This document shows positions 1-7,594 of a DNA stretch of 29,399 bases, one piece after another (within the stretch, counting starts at the first letter, position 1; the number at the start of each line of letters is the position of its first letter). Position numbers and translations under genes: made by a program. Under the pieces are notes generated by a model. That model had not been told where the DNA came from. It saw nothing but the letters and a program-made list of their open reading frames with translations, and made no database searches. Origin of the DNA: DAOSWM01 sp035380045 (lineage in GTDB: Bacteria > Bacteroidota > Bacteroidia > Bacteroidales > Tenuifilaceae); assembly GCA_035380045.1 (NCBI GenBank), contig DAOSWM010000038.1, positions 1 to 29,399 of the forward strand, read 5' to 3'.

Positions 1-40
1 GTTGGCCTTGCCTTGGCTGTCGGTGTGGGAAAAGTTCATA

Positions 41-138
41 TTATGTCAAATGTATTATGTCAAATGTATGATGTCAAATGTATGATGTCAAATGTATGAT
101 GTCAAATGTATGAAGTCAAAAGTATGAAGTCAAATTAA
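41..138. repeat. 14-bp tandem repeat, about 7 copies
   Basis: Seven head-to-tail 14-bp units run from 41 to 138. The first two read TTATGTCAAATGTA, the next three TGATGTCAAATGTA, and the last two are degenerate (TGAAGTCAAAAGTA and a final variant). There is no spacer, so this is not a CRISPR array. The tract lies downstream of moaA. The same unit recurs at 5544-5585, so it is an interspersed family and not a one-off expansion. Confidence 0.9.
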
Positions 139-176
139 AGTTCACAGTTTTCAGTTTTCAGAATTTGCCTGAGTTT

Positions 177-204
177 GCCAACTGAAGACTGCCAACTGAA
201 GACT
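177..204. repeat. 14-bp direct repeat, 2 copies
   Basis: Two adjacent exact copies of GCCAACTGAAGACT (177-190 and 191-204), preceded by a doubled CAGTTTT stretch near 145-160. The period matches the tract at 41-138 but the unit is different. Low-complexity intergenic DNA of this kind is common in Bacteroidota. No gene is seen in 1-238. Confidence 0.8.
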
Positions 205-238
205 GATTACTAATTTACAATTTCATAAATTCACAAAA

Positions 239-1039
239 TCACCCTCCTAAATTGTAAAATTCTCCTTTTTTGTTAAAAGTTCCGCATCGGGGTTTTGTGT
301 CTACTGCTTTTAAAATTGCTTGTTCTGCTCCAAGTTCTCGAACGCTAAAACCTATTTCATTAAAAAGGCAAGGGTTTACAATTCCATTTGCAGTTAATCG
401 GAGTCGATTACATGCAGCGCAATTTCCACCATCGCCACCTTCAACAATTCCGTGTGTCCCGTTGTCTAAATCCATCATGGGAATAAAACGAACATACAAT
501 CCGTTTTCTGCTGCAAACTTTCTAACTTCAATTGCATCAGGTTCGTTGGATGTTTTATTAACAACGCAGTTAATTTTTATTGGATCGTAGCCAATTTTTT
601 TTGCTTCAAAAATCCCTGATAAAACATCATCAATATTGCCAACTCTGGTGATTTCTTTGAATTTTTCGGGATTAAGGGTGTCGAGGCTAACGTTAATTCG
701 TTTAATTCCTGCTTCGAAGAGTGGCTGGGCAAACTGCTTCAGCAGAATTCCGTTGGTTGTCATCGATAGGTCGTTAATACCCTTTATATCGCCAAGCATG
801 CGAACCAAGTCAACAATTCCCTTTCGAACCAGCGGTTCGCCACCCGTTATTCGAACTTTGCTAATACCCAAACCAACAGCAACTTTTGTGAAGTCTACAA
901 TCTCATCAAAAGAAAGAATATCTTCATGTTTTAAAAGTTTAACACCTTCAGCGGGCATGCAGTATGTGCAACGCAGGTTGCAGCGGTCGGTTACCGAAAT
1001 GCGCAGGTACGTAATTTTTCTGTTATATCGATCGAACAT
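239..1039 (-). CDS. moaA: GTP 3',8-cyclase MoaA, short form (molybdenum cofactor synthesis)
   Basis: Radical SAM enzyme of the first step of molybdopterin synthesis, converting GTP to 3',8-cyclo-7,8-dihydro-GTP. Counting from the chosen start, the SAM cluster cysteines are C20, C24 and C27 in RISVTDRCNLRCTYCMP, followed by KVRITGGEPLVRK. The second cluster motif, CAACNRLRLTANGIVNPC, carries the two arginines that bind GTP in the family. The protein ends in the family's Gly-Gly. An in-frame ATG at 1075 would overlap moeA by 53 bp; the ATG at 1037-1039 is preferred because MFDRYNRKITYLRIS is a normal MoaA beginning and GGGAGA lies just upstream. This gives 266 residues against about 320-330 usual. 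The deficit lies between RFIPMMDLDNG and GGNCAACNR, where the usual stretch ending in the GFI/S-type segment is absent. It is probably cotranscribed with moeA (17-bp overlap). The identification is firm; full activity is less certain. Confidence 0.88.
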   Translation of the reverse strand: MFDRYNRKITYLRISVTDRCNLRCTYCMPAEGVKLLKHEDILSFDEIVDFTKVAVGLGISKVRITGGEPLVRKGIVDLVRMLGDIKGINDLSMTTNGILLKQFAQPLFEAGIKRINVSLDTLNPEKFKEITRVGNIDDVLSGIFEAKKIGYDPIKINCVVNKTSNEPDAIEVRKFAAENGLYVRFIPMMDLDNGTHGIVEGGDGGNCAACNRLRLTANGIVNPCLFNEIGFSVRELGAEQAILKAVDTKPRCGTFNKKGEFYNLGG

Positions 1040-2204
1040 CAACAAGTTCTCCCTTTTTAATAGTATCGGTTCCAATTGGAACGATGATGATTTTTGTGGC
1101 AGTTGCCATTGCGTTTATATGTGCTGAGCCATGGTAGCTAACCGGTTCCACTTCGCCGCTGGCGTTAATGATTGCAGGAACGAGGGCAAGGCGAGCGGAA
1201 CGTTTCCTCGAGAAATTGTTTGCAATTGGTACCTTCACAATTTCTCGTACTGGTTTATTTGAGCCCATTAAACGGAGAATAGCAGTACGTACCAGCAAGT
1301 CGAACTGAAAAAGTGATGAAACCGGATTTCCTGGTAAACCAAAAATCAGCTTTTCACCTTTTATACCAAAAACAGTGGGTTTGCCGGGTTGTACGGCCAT
1401 GGTTTGGAAAAGGATGTTAACGCCGAGTTCCTGCAACACTCCGGGAACGTAGTCGAAATCGCCCATGGAAACTCCGCCGGTTAGCACAACAATGTTGCTC
1501 TGGCTTAGCGCTTTCGAAACGGCGTTAAGCGTTGCCTGCTTTGTGTCCTCAATTATTCCTTCGTAATGGGGTTTTGCCCCAGCCCGAATTACCTGTGCCA
1601 CCAGCTGGTGACCGTTGCTGTTTCGTATTTGCCCTAAACCTGGTTTCTGTTCGGTTTCAACCAGCTCATCGCCGGTAACGAGAATTGAAACTGTAGGTTT
1701 TATAGCCACTTCAATGTTAGCAACTCCAACCGAGGAGAGGATTGCAATGTGTTGAGGTTCAAGAAATGTTCCCTTTTTAAGGACTGTGTCGCCCTCTTTT
1801 ACATCCTCAGCGAAGTAGGCAATGTTTGTTTTTGTTTCGTTTCGAGTGTAACGTATTAGGTTGTTGTTAACCATTTCGGTGTCTTCCACCATGAGCACGC
1901 AATCGGCACCCTTTGGAACCGGAGCACCTGTCATAATTTTTGTGCAGGTTCCCTTGGTAACTTCCATCGTTGGGAATTGCCCCGCTGCAACGGTTTCAAT
2001 AATTCTTAGGTCGATGTGAATATCGGATTTCCGGCATGCAAAACCATCAACAGCCGATTTGTTAAAAGGTGGCATGTTGATGTCCGATGCAACATCGGTT
2101 GCCAGAACCCGCCCCAACGATTCCCAAAGGGGAACAATCTCGGTTTGCTGAATGTTTTTACAATGCTCAAGAACGGTGCTTATCGCATTTTGAAGAGAAA
2201 TCAT
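1023..2204 (-). CDS. moeA: Molybdopterin molybdotransferase MoeA
   Basis: MoeA inserts molybdate into adenylylated molybdopterin, the last step of basic molybdenum cofactor synthesis, in the cytosol. At 393 residues it is the normal length. Visible family signatures are MPPFNKSAVDGFA (44-56), MTGAPVP (about 91-97), LVTGDEL (175-181), GQIRNSNGH (191-199), the MoCF-fold loop LTGGVSMGDFDYV (241-253) and FGLPGNPVSSLFQF (288-301). A C-terminal domain IV with a typical beta-rich end follows. Its 3' end overlaps the start of moaA, implying translational coupling. The other cofactor genes (moaC, moaE, moaD, mogA) are not in the window. No strong Shine-Dalgarno sequence precedes the ATG. Confidence 0.95.
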   Translation of the reverse strand: MISLQNAISTVLEHCKNIQQTEIVPLWESLGRVLATDVASDINMPPFNKSAVDGFACRKSDIHIDLRIIETVAAGQFPTMEVTKGTCTKIMTGAPVPKGADCVLMVEDTEMVNNNLIRYTRNETKTNIAYFAEDVKEGDTVLKKGTFLEPQHIAILSSVGVANIEVAIKPTVSILVTGDELVETEQKPGLGQIRNSNGHQLVAQVIRAGAKPHYEGIIEDTKQATLNAVSKALSQSNIVVLTGGVSMGDFDYVPGVLQELGVNILFQTMAVQPGKPTVFGIKGEKLIFGLPGNPVSSLFQFDLLVRTAILRLMGSNKPVREIVKVPIANNFSRKRSARLALVPAIINASGEVEPVSYHGSAHINAMATATKIIIVPIGTDTIKKGELVDVRSI

Positions 2205-2312
2205 TTTTAACGGAAAATTTTAATGCAACAAAAGTCGGAATAATTCTTATAAACAGCAAAGCGATTTGCAAACAAATGCACATTGCAAATGGTGTTATAC
2301 CTCACTATTCCG

Positions 2313-3608
2313 CTAGTTCAGGGTGGTGAACTCTTCCATTTTTGGTTTTGCCCTTTCTTCAACATTGGTGTCGGGTTGCTTCCCTTTCCGCAGGAAAAGC
2401 TCGTAGAAACCCCTAACCGTTACTGATTTTTCAACCAACGGAATTAGAACGCTGCTGAGTGTAATGCTAATGAGAATAACGGCGTAAGTGATATCGCGAA
2501 TGAATTCGCCTCCTTCAATCCCTTTTTGGAATGGAAGCGATGCAAGCACTGCAGCCGCCAGTCCTTTTGGAACCATTACGCTAATCATTGTTAGGTCGAA
2601 GGTTGGAAATTTCTTCCTGAGCGAGAAACGGGCTACCGGAATTCGAAGCGCAAAAACTACCAGCGTTACGATTAGTCCGAGTACAATTGCCCAAATGTTA
2701 ACCAGCTGAATTGAAAGCCCAATATAGATGAAGAAGAAAGTTTTGAGCAGAAAAACGATTTCTCCAAAGAAAACTTTTTCGGTTTCGTTTAGGGTTATGG
2801 GGTTCGATGAAACGTACCTTTTAAGAAGGCTAACGTTGAAAATTTCGATGTTTGCAAGCGTTATGCCGAAGGCAAGGGCCGAGATCGCACCGCTGTAGCC
2901 CAAAATTTCGGCTATGCCGAAAATTATGAAAACGAATGCTGGCGTTGTAAAAATCGTATTTCGGATGGTTCGAACCCGGTTGAGCAAAATGGACCAAGCC
3001 ACCGCACCAACCAAGCCCATTACACCAGCAAGGGCAAACGATGAAATTATTTTTCCGATTATTAGGCCAACTTTTACCTCGGGTACATCGAAGGTTTCGA
3101 GCAGCGCGAGGGCAAAAATAATACAGAGCACATCGCTCACAGCCGATTCGAGCACCAGAATGGTTTTTGAATCTTCCTTTATCCGAAGATGTCGCACCAT
3201 GGGAATAACTACCGCCGACGAGGTTCCACCAAGTATTGACCCCAGCATGAATGCCGCTACCGGCTGAAGCCCAAATAGGAGCCAGCCGATTAAACCAACA
3301 ACTATCATTGTTACGAAGAAGTTTGCGGTAGTTAGCGCGGAGGTTCCTTTAATAGCGTTCCGTAGCGTATCGATGCGAAGTTCAAGTCCTCCTTCGAAAA
3401 GTATGATAACCAGCGTGATGGTTGTGAACATTGGACCCGCAATGCCAAAATCGGCTGGCGAAATTAGTCCGAAAACAGGCCCCAGAAACAAACCGATTAT
3501 CATTAGGAGAAGCACATCGGGAATGCGTTTCCGTTCAAAAATTCCGGTGAACAGGTGCGAAACGAAAACGATGAGTCCAACAAAAACTATTATTCCTGCG
3601 CTTTCCAT
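2313..3608 (-). CDS. Cation:proton antiporter (CPA superfamily, NhaP/Kef-like)
   Basis: Integral membrane protein of 431 residues with about 12 hydrophobic helices starting at the N-terminus. It is expected to exchange Na+ or K+ for protons across the inner membrane, for pH and salt homeostasis. Diagnostic segments are the first-helix region followed by KRIPDVLLLMIIGLFLGPVFG (about 28-48), ILFEGGLELRID (69-80), GGTSSAVVIPMVRHL (127-141) and the ion-binding helix LESAVSDV (153-160) with E154 and D159. The residue before the key aspartate is Ser158, where many CPA1 members have Asn, so ion preference cannot be assigned. The charged tail of about 25 residues carries no RCK/TrkA-N or USP domain. 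It lies 50 bp downstream of the phosphodiesterase-like gene and may be read through from it. Confidence 0.88.
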   Translation of the reverse strand: MESAGIIVFVGLIVFVSHLFTGIFERKRIPDVLLLMIIGLFLGPVFGLISPADFGIAGPMFTTITLVIILFEGGLELRIDTLRNAIKGTSALTTANFFVTMIVVGLIGWLLFGLQPVAAFMLGSILGGTSSAVVIPMVRHLRIKEDSKTILVLESAVSDVLCIIFALALLETFDVPEVKVGLIIGKIISSFALAGVMGLVGAVAWSILLNRVRTIRNTIFTTPAFVFIIFGIAEILGYSGAISALAFGITLANIEIFNVSLLKRYVSSNPITLNETEKVFFGEIVFLLKTFFFIYIGLSIQLVNIWAIVLGLIVTLVVFALRIPVARFSLRKKFPTFDLTMISVMVPKGLAAAVLASLPFQKGIEGGEFIRDITYAVILISITLSSVLIPLVEKSVTVRGFYELFLRKGKQPDTNVEERAKPKMEEFTTLN

Positions 3609-3658
3609 ATAAGTAGGTTAGAATTTGTAAACAACCAAAGGCTCCTCAGGGTTCAAAA

Positions 3659-4687
3659 CTATTTTGTGGGGAGCAAATCGATGTAAATTGGAAGGTGGTC
3701 GCTGAAGCCACCATGGTACTTGAATCCAATGTACGTTCGGAACGGACGAACCCCCACGAAACCTTCGTCCTGCTCAAGCAGGAATTCGTTGCTGTAAATC
3801 ATGCCTCCGTCGGGATTAACGTATAGATTGTGGTTGCGGCTAAGCAAACCGCCGGAAACAATCATCATGTCGATGGTTTCCCATTGGCCCTGGTACTTAA
3901 GCGAACCTGTGCTGCTGCCATCGTACTTGTGGTGCAGGTTATACAATTTATCAATCTCAAAATTTTCAGAAACAGGAACAGCACCCAGCGCCTCAGTAAT
4001 GGCTGCGCTGTTGGGGCCATCGTTAAAGTCGCCCATAATAATAATTCGGGCTTCGGGTTCAAATATTCTGATTGAGTCAACCTTTTGTCGAACAAGTTTG
4101 CCGGCAGCAAGGCGACCCGGTTCCGAGGCTAACGCTCCGCCGAACTTCGAGGGCCAGTGATTTACGAAGAAATGAACGGTGTCGATTCCTGCTACTATGC
4201 CACGAGCGTATAGAACCTCGCGTGTGGTTCGGCTTGGTTCATCGGGGTTAACTACCTGAAAGAAATGTTCCTCCTCGAGTTCAAACCTATCGGGACGATA
4301 AATGAGGGCTACATCAATTCCTCGCCTGTCGGGCGATTCGCGGTGAACAAGCTTGTACCCAAATTTGGCCAGAGGAGTTTCGCTGATTAGCTGGTTCATT
4401 ACGAGTCCATTTTCAACCTCGCAGAATCCAACAACAACGGGAGGGTCCCATTCGCCCACGGCGGTTACCACTTTACTGATTTTATTCAGCTTGTCGGTCA
4501 TACGTTTCCACGACCAGAAACGGGTTCCTTCGGGAGTAAATTCATCGTCGTTGGTGAGCGTATCGTTAAACGGGTCGAATAGGTTCTCAACGTTGTAGAA
4601 CATAACCCGATGCCGTTCCTGGGTGCGTGCAGAAATGAAAGATAATAGCAGTATGAGAATTACGGGAAGGAGTTTGTCCAACTTCAT
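3659..4687 (-). CDS. Secreted endonuclease/exonuclease/phosphatase family protein
   Basis: A 342-residue EEP-fold metal-dependent phosphodiesterase-type protein. An N-terminal hydrophobic segment (about 5-20) looks like a signal peptide, so it probably acts in the periplasm or outside the cell. The fold's catalytic set is visible: FYNVENLFD (30-38, N32), GFCEVEN (87-93, E90), a DRRGIDVALIYR segment (120-131), NHWPS (176-180, H177), GDFNDGP (219-225, D220 and N222) and C-terminal SDHLPI (329-334, D330 and H331). Substrate cannot be inferred; family members cut nucleic acids, phosphoinositides or other phosphodiesters. The gene lies 68 bp after the SRAP gene on the same strand, with an AT-rich inverted repeat between them. 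Confidence 0.88.
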   Translation of the reverse strand: MKLDKLLPVILILLLSFISARTQERHRVMFYNVENLFDPFNDTLTNDDEFTPEGTRFWSWKRMTDKLNKISKVVTAVGEWDPPVVVGFCEVENGLVMNQLISETPLAKFGYKLVHRESPDRRGIDVALIYRPDRFELEEEHFFQVVNPDEPSRTTREVLYARGIVAGIDTVHFFVNHWPSKFGGALASEPGRLAAGKLVRQKVDSIRIFEPEARIIIMGDFNDGPNSAAITEALGAVPVSENFEIDKLYNLHHKYDGSSTGSLKYQGQWETIDMMIVSGGLLSRNHNLYVNPDGGMIYSNEFLLEQDEGFVGVRPFRTYIGFKYHGGFSDHLPIYIDLLPTK

Positions 4688-4691
4688 TTTG

Positions 4692-4723
4692 CGTTATTTT
4701 TTTGCTAAAATTAGCAAAATAAC
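4692..4723. repeat. AT-rich inverted repeat upstream of the EEP gene
   Basis: The core is two perfect 9-base arms, TTTTGCTAA (4700-4708) and TTAGCAAAA (4711-4719), with two bases between them. An outer GTTATTTT/AAAATAAC pair extends it if three extra T residues bulge out. It sits between the SRAP stop and the EEP start. On the minus strand it is not followed by a U-tract, so it is not a typical intrinsic terminator; it could be an operator or simply AT-rich DNA. Confidence 0.4.
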
Positions 4724-4755
4724 TTTTCCGTTGCTTGTTGTTGCTTTAAAATAAA

Positions 4756-5541
4756 CTACAACTCCAGCTTAAGCTGCCCCGATTCTGTCTGTGGTTTTTT
4801 GCTGGCAGTTTCGGTTGCAATTTCAGATAGCCCCGGGTAGTGGTAGTACGCAATGATATCTGAATCGGGCTTCTGCTTTGCCAAAGGCAAAAATTGTTTA
4901 ATGGTGTATGCGTTGAGATTTTCGGAAGGAATTGGTGTGAAAAGTTCCTCAACATCTTCTCTGCTCAGATTTGGGGCAATCCATCGTTTCGCATTTTCGG
5001 GAGTTAGAATTAGCGGCATCCGTTTTTTTGTATTGTGAACCTGAGCCAGCAACTCATTCGCATCGATTGTGAGGATTGAGTAGGTGAAGTTATCTCGTCC
5101 CGCTTCGTCGGTCCACTTGCTCCAAACACCAGCGAACGCGAAAAGGCTTTCGTCCTTCAGCGAGATGTAGTATGGAACCCTTTTCCCTTTCACTTTCCGC
5201 CACTCGAAGAAACCCGAACAGAGCACAAGGCAGCGCTGTTTCAACACAGGTTCGCTGTAGATTTTGCTCTCGAAGATTTTGTTGCTGTTGGCATTCAGCG
5301 TATTGTAGCTTTTTAGGAAGCTAGCCGCCTCGGCTTCGGATGAAACGTTTTCTGGAATAAAACCCCAGCGAAAAAAATTGATTTCGTGAGGGTTCTCGTT
5401 GGTAATTACCGGCATGGACGGGTGCTCGAACCCGTTTATCAGAAAGTGGTCGTCAAACATTGAAAGCTGCTTGGCGTTTAAAACGCCGCTCTTGATGAGG
5501 GCTTTAGGGTTCTTTTTTACTATGGCGTAGTAGAAACACAT
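4756..5541 (-). CDS. SOS response-associated peptidase (SRAP; YedK/HMCES family)
   Basis: A 261-residue SRAP protein. In the family, the Cys exposed after Met removal forms a thiazolidine DNA-protein crosslink with abasic sites in single-stranded DNA and so shields them. The sequence begins Met-Cys-Phe, with Cys2 in the catalytic position. It also has LNANSNKIFES (the family's NARAET-like site), RCLVLCSGFFEWRK (GFYEW-like motif), and VHNTKKRMPLIL, which contains the active-site His and the RMP signature. The C-terminal tail of about 20 residues is polar and Lys/Gln-rich, with no known motif. It follows umuDC on the same strand across a gapped 270-bp repeat-rich spacer, consistent with a shared damage-tolerance role. 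Confidence 0.93.
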   Translation of the reverse strand: MCFYYAIVKKNPKALIKSGVLNAKQLSMFDDHFLINGFEHPSMPVITNENPHEINFFRWGFIPENVSSEAEAASFLKSYNTLNANSNKIFESKIYSEPVLKQRCLVLCSGFFEWRKVKGKRVPYYISLKDESLFAFAGVWSKWTDEAGRDNFTYSILTIDANELLAQVHNTKKRMPLILTPENAKRWIAPNLSREDVEELFTPIPSENLNAYTIKQFLPLAKQKPDSDIIAYYHYPGLSEIATETASKKPQTESGQLKLEL

Positions 5542-5543
5542 TT

Positions 5544-5585
5544 TTATGTCAAATGTATGATGTCAAATGTATGATGTATTATGTT
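5544..5585. repeat. Second copy of the 14-bp repeat family
   Basis: Three units (TTATGTCAAATGTA, TGATGTCAAATGTA and a degenerate third) of the repeat found at 41-138, directly upstream of the SRAP start. Further right, 5620-5665 and 5775-5803 hold related words in the opposite orientation (CATTTGAC, GCCATCATAC, GACATCATAC). The spacer is therefore an imperfect inverted arrangement, which probably explains the assembly break between them. Confidence 0.8.
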
Positions 5586-5674
5586 AGAGTTTTAAAATAA
5601 AGATACAAAACTTTATTCTTTTCACATTTGACTTTTGCCATTTGCCATCATACATCGTACATAATTTTTTTAAG

Positions 5675-5774
5675 NNNNNNNNNNNNNNNNNNNNNNNNNN
5701 NNNNNNNNNNNNNNNNNNNNNNNNNNNNNNNNNNNNNNNNNNNNNNNNNNNNNNNNNNNNNNNNNNNNNNNNNN
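5675..5774. other. Assembly gap (100 N) in the umuC-SRAP spacer
   Basis: Exactly 100 N, so the length is a placeholder. Both sides carry the same words: TTTGCCATTTGCCATC occurs at about 5635-5650 on the left and again at 5775-5790 on the right. The junction lies in repeat DNA and its true length is unknown. Apparent reading frames crossing it are artefacts. Confidence 0.95.
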
Positions 5775-5810
5775 TTTGCCATTTGCCATCTGACATCATA
5801 CTTAATTCTT

Positions 5811-7061
5811 TTACGCTTTCACATTCAAAATATCGTTCCATCGTGTGGTGTATCCCGGTGAAAGTTTCTCCTGTTTCAAACGCCATTCTCTGCCACTCCC
5901 CTGAATGGCCAACTTAACCGTTCCGCTTCCGTAGCGTGCGTTTAGGTAGTCGGAAACCTGTGAAATGCTGCCAAGTTTTTCGTTATCGTGCTGAACGAAA
6001 AGGTTTCCCTGAATAGCGGTGTTGGGCGAAATTCCGCTAACAATTACGCCTGCCTTCTTGTAAAGAAGGTTGGGCTGAAAAATTTGCGAGAGCCCGTGCA
6101 GCGCAGCCTTTGCCAGTATCATGTCGGAGTTTGAGGGTATTGGCAGTGTTAGGGTTAAACTTCGAGAAATGTACCTCTCCTTTTCGGAGAACGGGTCGGT
6201 GTGAATGAAAACTGTGAGGAATGCTGCCACCGATTTTTGTCGGCGCAGCTTGCCTGCACACTTCACGGCATAGGTTGAAACGGCTTCACGCAGGTATTCA
6301 ACGTCAGAAATTTTTTTTCCAAAGGCGCGTGTGGTTGCAATATTCTTTTTTGCGGGCATTACGGATTCAACGCTAAGGCAAGGGTTTCCCAGTAACTCCT
6401 CGCGCAGTCGGTGTCCGGTAACGGTCATGTGTTTTCGAATCCAATCGGTGCTAAGCTGGGTGAACTCAAAGGCAGAGCTAATACCCATCCGCTTGAGGAG
6501 GGTTGTGTACTGGCGACCAATTCCCCAAACATCGTCAATTGGTGTGTTTCGCAGTGCCCAATCGCGTTCGCGCTCGCTGGCAATTACGAAAACGCCCTCG
6601 CGTTTTTTTGCAATGTGGTTGGCAACCTTTGCCAAACTTTTTGTAGGTGCAATTCCAACTCCAACGGGCATCCCAATTCTTTTGAAAATGGCTGAACGAA
6701 TTTTTTTCCCGTAGTCGCCGAAATCAACTTCAATTCCCGAAAGGTCGAGGAAGGCTTCGTCGATGGAGTAAATCTCCAGCTGCGGAGTGAAGCTACGGAG
6801 CGTATCCATAACCCTCTGTGAAATATCGCCATAAAGGGCATAGTTCGATGAGTAAACCCGAACTTGGTGCTTCTCAATTTCATCCTTTCGTTTGAAAACG
6901 GGTTCGCCCATTTTTAGTCCAATTGCTTTGGCTTCGTTGGAGCGGGAAATAATGCAGCCATCGTTGTTCGAGAGAACAACTACGGGAACGCCCTCGAGCG
7001 CTGGGTTGAAAATTCGCTCGCACGAAACGTAGAAGTTGTTGCAATCGATTAGCGCGTACAT
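5811..7061 (-). CDS. umuC: Y-family translesion DNA polymerase, UmuC-type
   Basis: A 416-residue catalytic subunit of a Pol V-like error-prone polymerase that copies past DNA lesions. The N-terminal MYALIDCNNFYVSCER holds metal-binding D6. The second acidic pair is D101-E102 in IYSIDEAFLDLSG, and the steric gate/nucleotide region is SNNDGCIISRSNEAK (31-45). The palm, fingers and little-finger regions are followed by the UmuC-specific C-terminal region ending in a GREWRLKQEKLSPGYTTRW-type segment. Only 2 bp separate it from umuD upstream, the classic umuDC arrangement. Its 3' end abuts the gapped repeat spacer before the SRAP gene. Expression is likely driven from the promoter in front of umuD. 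Confidence 0.95.
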   Translation of the reverse strand: MYALIDCNNFYVSCERIFNPALEGVPVVVLSNNDGCIISRSNEAKAIGLKMGEPVFKRKDEIEKHQVRVYSSNYALYGDISQRVMDTLRSFTPQLEIYSIDEAFLDLSGIEVDFGDYGKKIRSAIFKRIGMPVGVGIAPTKSLAKVANHIAKKREGVFVIASERERDWALRNTPIDDVWGIGRQYTTLLKRMGISSAFEFTQLSTDWIRKHMTVTGHRLREELLGNPCLSVESVMPAKKNIATTRAFGKKISDVEYLREAVSTYAVKCAGKLRRQKSVAAFLTVFIHTDPFSEKERYISRSLTLTLPIPSNSDMILAKAALHGLSQIFQPNLLYKKAGVIVSGISPNTAIQGNLFVQHDNEKLGSISQVSDYLNARYGSGTVKLAIQGSGREWRLKQEKLSPGYTTRWNDILNVKA

Positions 7062-7063
7062 GG

Positions 7064-7510
7064 TTACAGCTTATGAATGCAGTAGGTTACTACGCCCCAG
7101 AGGCGGAAATCGGATTCACGGTCGATTTTTATTGGCGCAAAATCGGGGTTTTCGGGCATAAGGTAGAACTCGCCGTTTTTCTTCTGAATTTTTTTTACGG
7201 TGAACTCCCCGTCGATAAAGCAAACCAGCACCGAGTTGTGAGAAGGGGTTAGCGACTTGTCGATGATAAGAATATCGCCATCGTGAATGCCTGCATTCTT
7301 CATGGATGAACCGCGAACGCGGGCAAAGAATGTGGAGCTGGGATTCCGTATGAGCAGGCTGTTTAAATCGAGCTTCCCCTCAAGGTAATCGTCGGCGGGC
7401 GATGGGAACCCAGCGTTAATGTACGCATCAACCAGCGGAAGCTCCAGCTCTTCGGAAACCTCAGGAACAAAAAATTTAAGCGACACGTTTTTCTCTTTTC
7501 CTTGCTGCAT
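7064..7510 (-). CDS. umuD: UmuD-like S24 self-cleaving protein
   Basis: A 148-residue LexA-fold serine/lysine peptidase. UmuD homologues self-cleave on contact with RecA filaments to form the accessory subunit of Pol V. The predicted cleavage site is A33-G34 in INAGFPSPADDYLE, matching the usual (A/C)-G-F-PSPA motif. Catalytic residues are S69 in VRGSSM and K106 in EFTVKKI. The length is close to E. coli UmuD (139 residues) and there is no DNA-binding domain, which argues for UmuD and against a LexA-type repressor. It overlaps nothing and is followed 2 bp later by umuC. A promoter-like TAACTTTG and an 18-bp palindrome lie just upstream. Confidence 0.94.
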   Translation of the reverse strand: MQQGKEKNVSLKFFVPEVSEELELPLVDAYINAGFPSPADDYLEGKLDLNSLLIRNPSSTFFARVRGSSMKNAGIHDGDILIIDKSLTPSHNSVLVCFIDGEFTVKKIQKKNGEFYLMPENPDFAPIKIDRESDFRLWGVVTYCIHKL

Positions 7511-7530
7511 TTTTTAGCGGATTTGAAATG

Positions 7531-7538
7531 CAAAGTTA
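7531..7538 (-). promoter_or_regulatory. Candidate Bacteroidota -7 box for umuDC
   Basis: Minus-strand TAACTTTG matches the Bacteroidota consensus TAnnTTTG. A start site about 7 bases downstream would leave a leader of roughly 15 nt before the umuD ATG at 7510. A minus-strand TTG (7566-7564) lies upstream, but its 25-base spacing is slightly long for a -33 element. Confidence 0.5.
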
Positions 7539-7552
7539 AGGTTAAATGGGAG

Positions 7553-7570
7553 ATTCTTGAGAACAAGAAT
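7553..7570. promoter_or_regulatory. Perfect palindrome upstream of umuD, candidate operator
   Basis: ATTCTTG (7553-7559) and CAAGAAT (7564-7570) are exact reverse complements around AGAA. The site lies 14 bases upstream of the -7 box, in the -33 region of the umuDC promoter, where a repressor would block RNA polymerase. Function as a LexA-like or other damage-response operator is inference. Confidence 0.45.
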
Positions 7571-7594
7571 TGGGAAAATTGGAAAGCTTTTGGC

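Noticed and set aside
41..138. Possible CRISPR array
   Set aside because: Units are 14 bp and directly adjacent with no spacers, and no cas genes are present.
1040..1075. Upstream ATG for moaA at 1075
   Set aside because: It would add 12 residues unlike MoaA and a 53-bp overlap with moeA; the ATG at 1039 has a GGGAGA site and a normal start.
5584..5917. Reading frames across the N run between umuC and the SRAP gene
   Set aside because: They consist mostly of N and repeat DNA and overlap umuC on either strand; no family resemblance.
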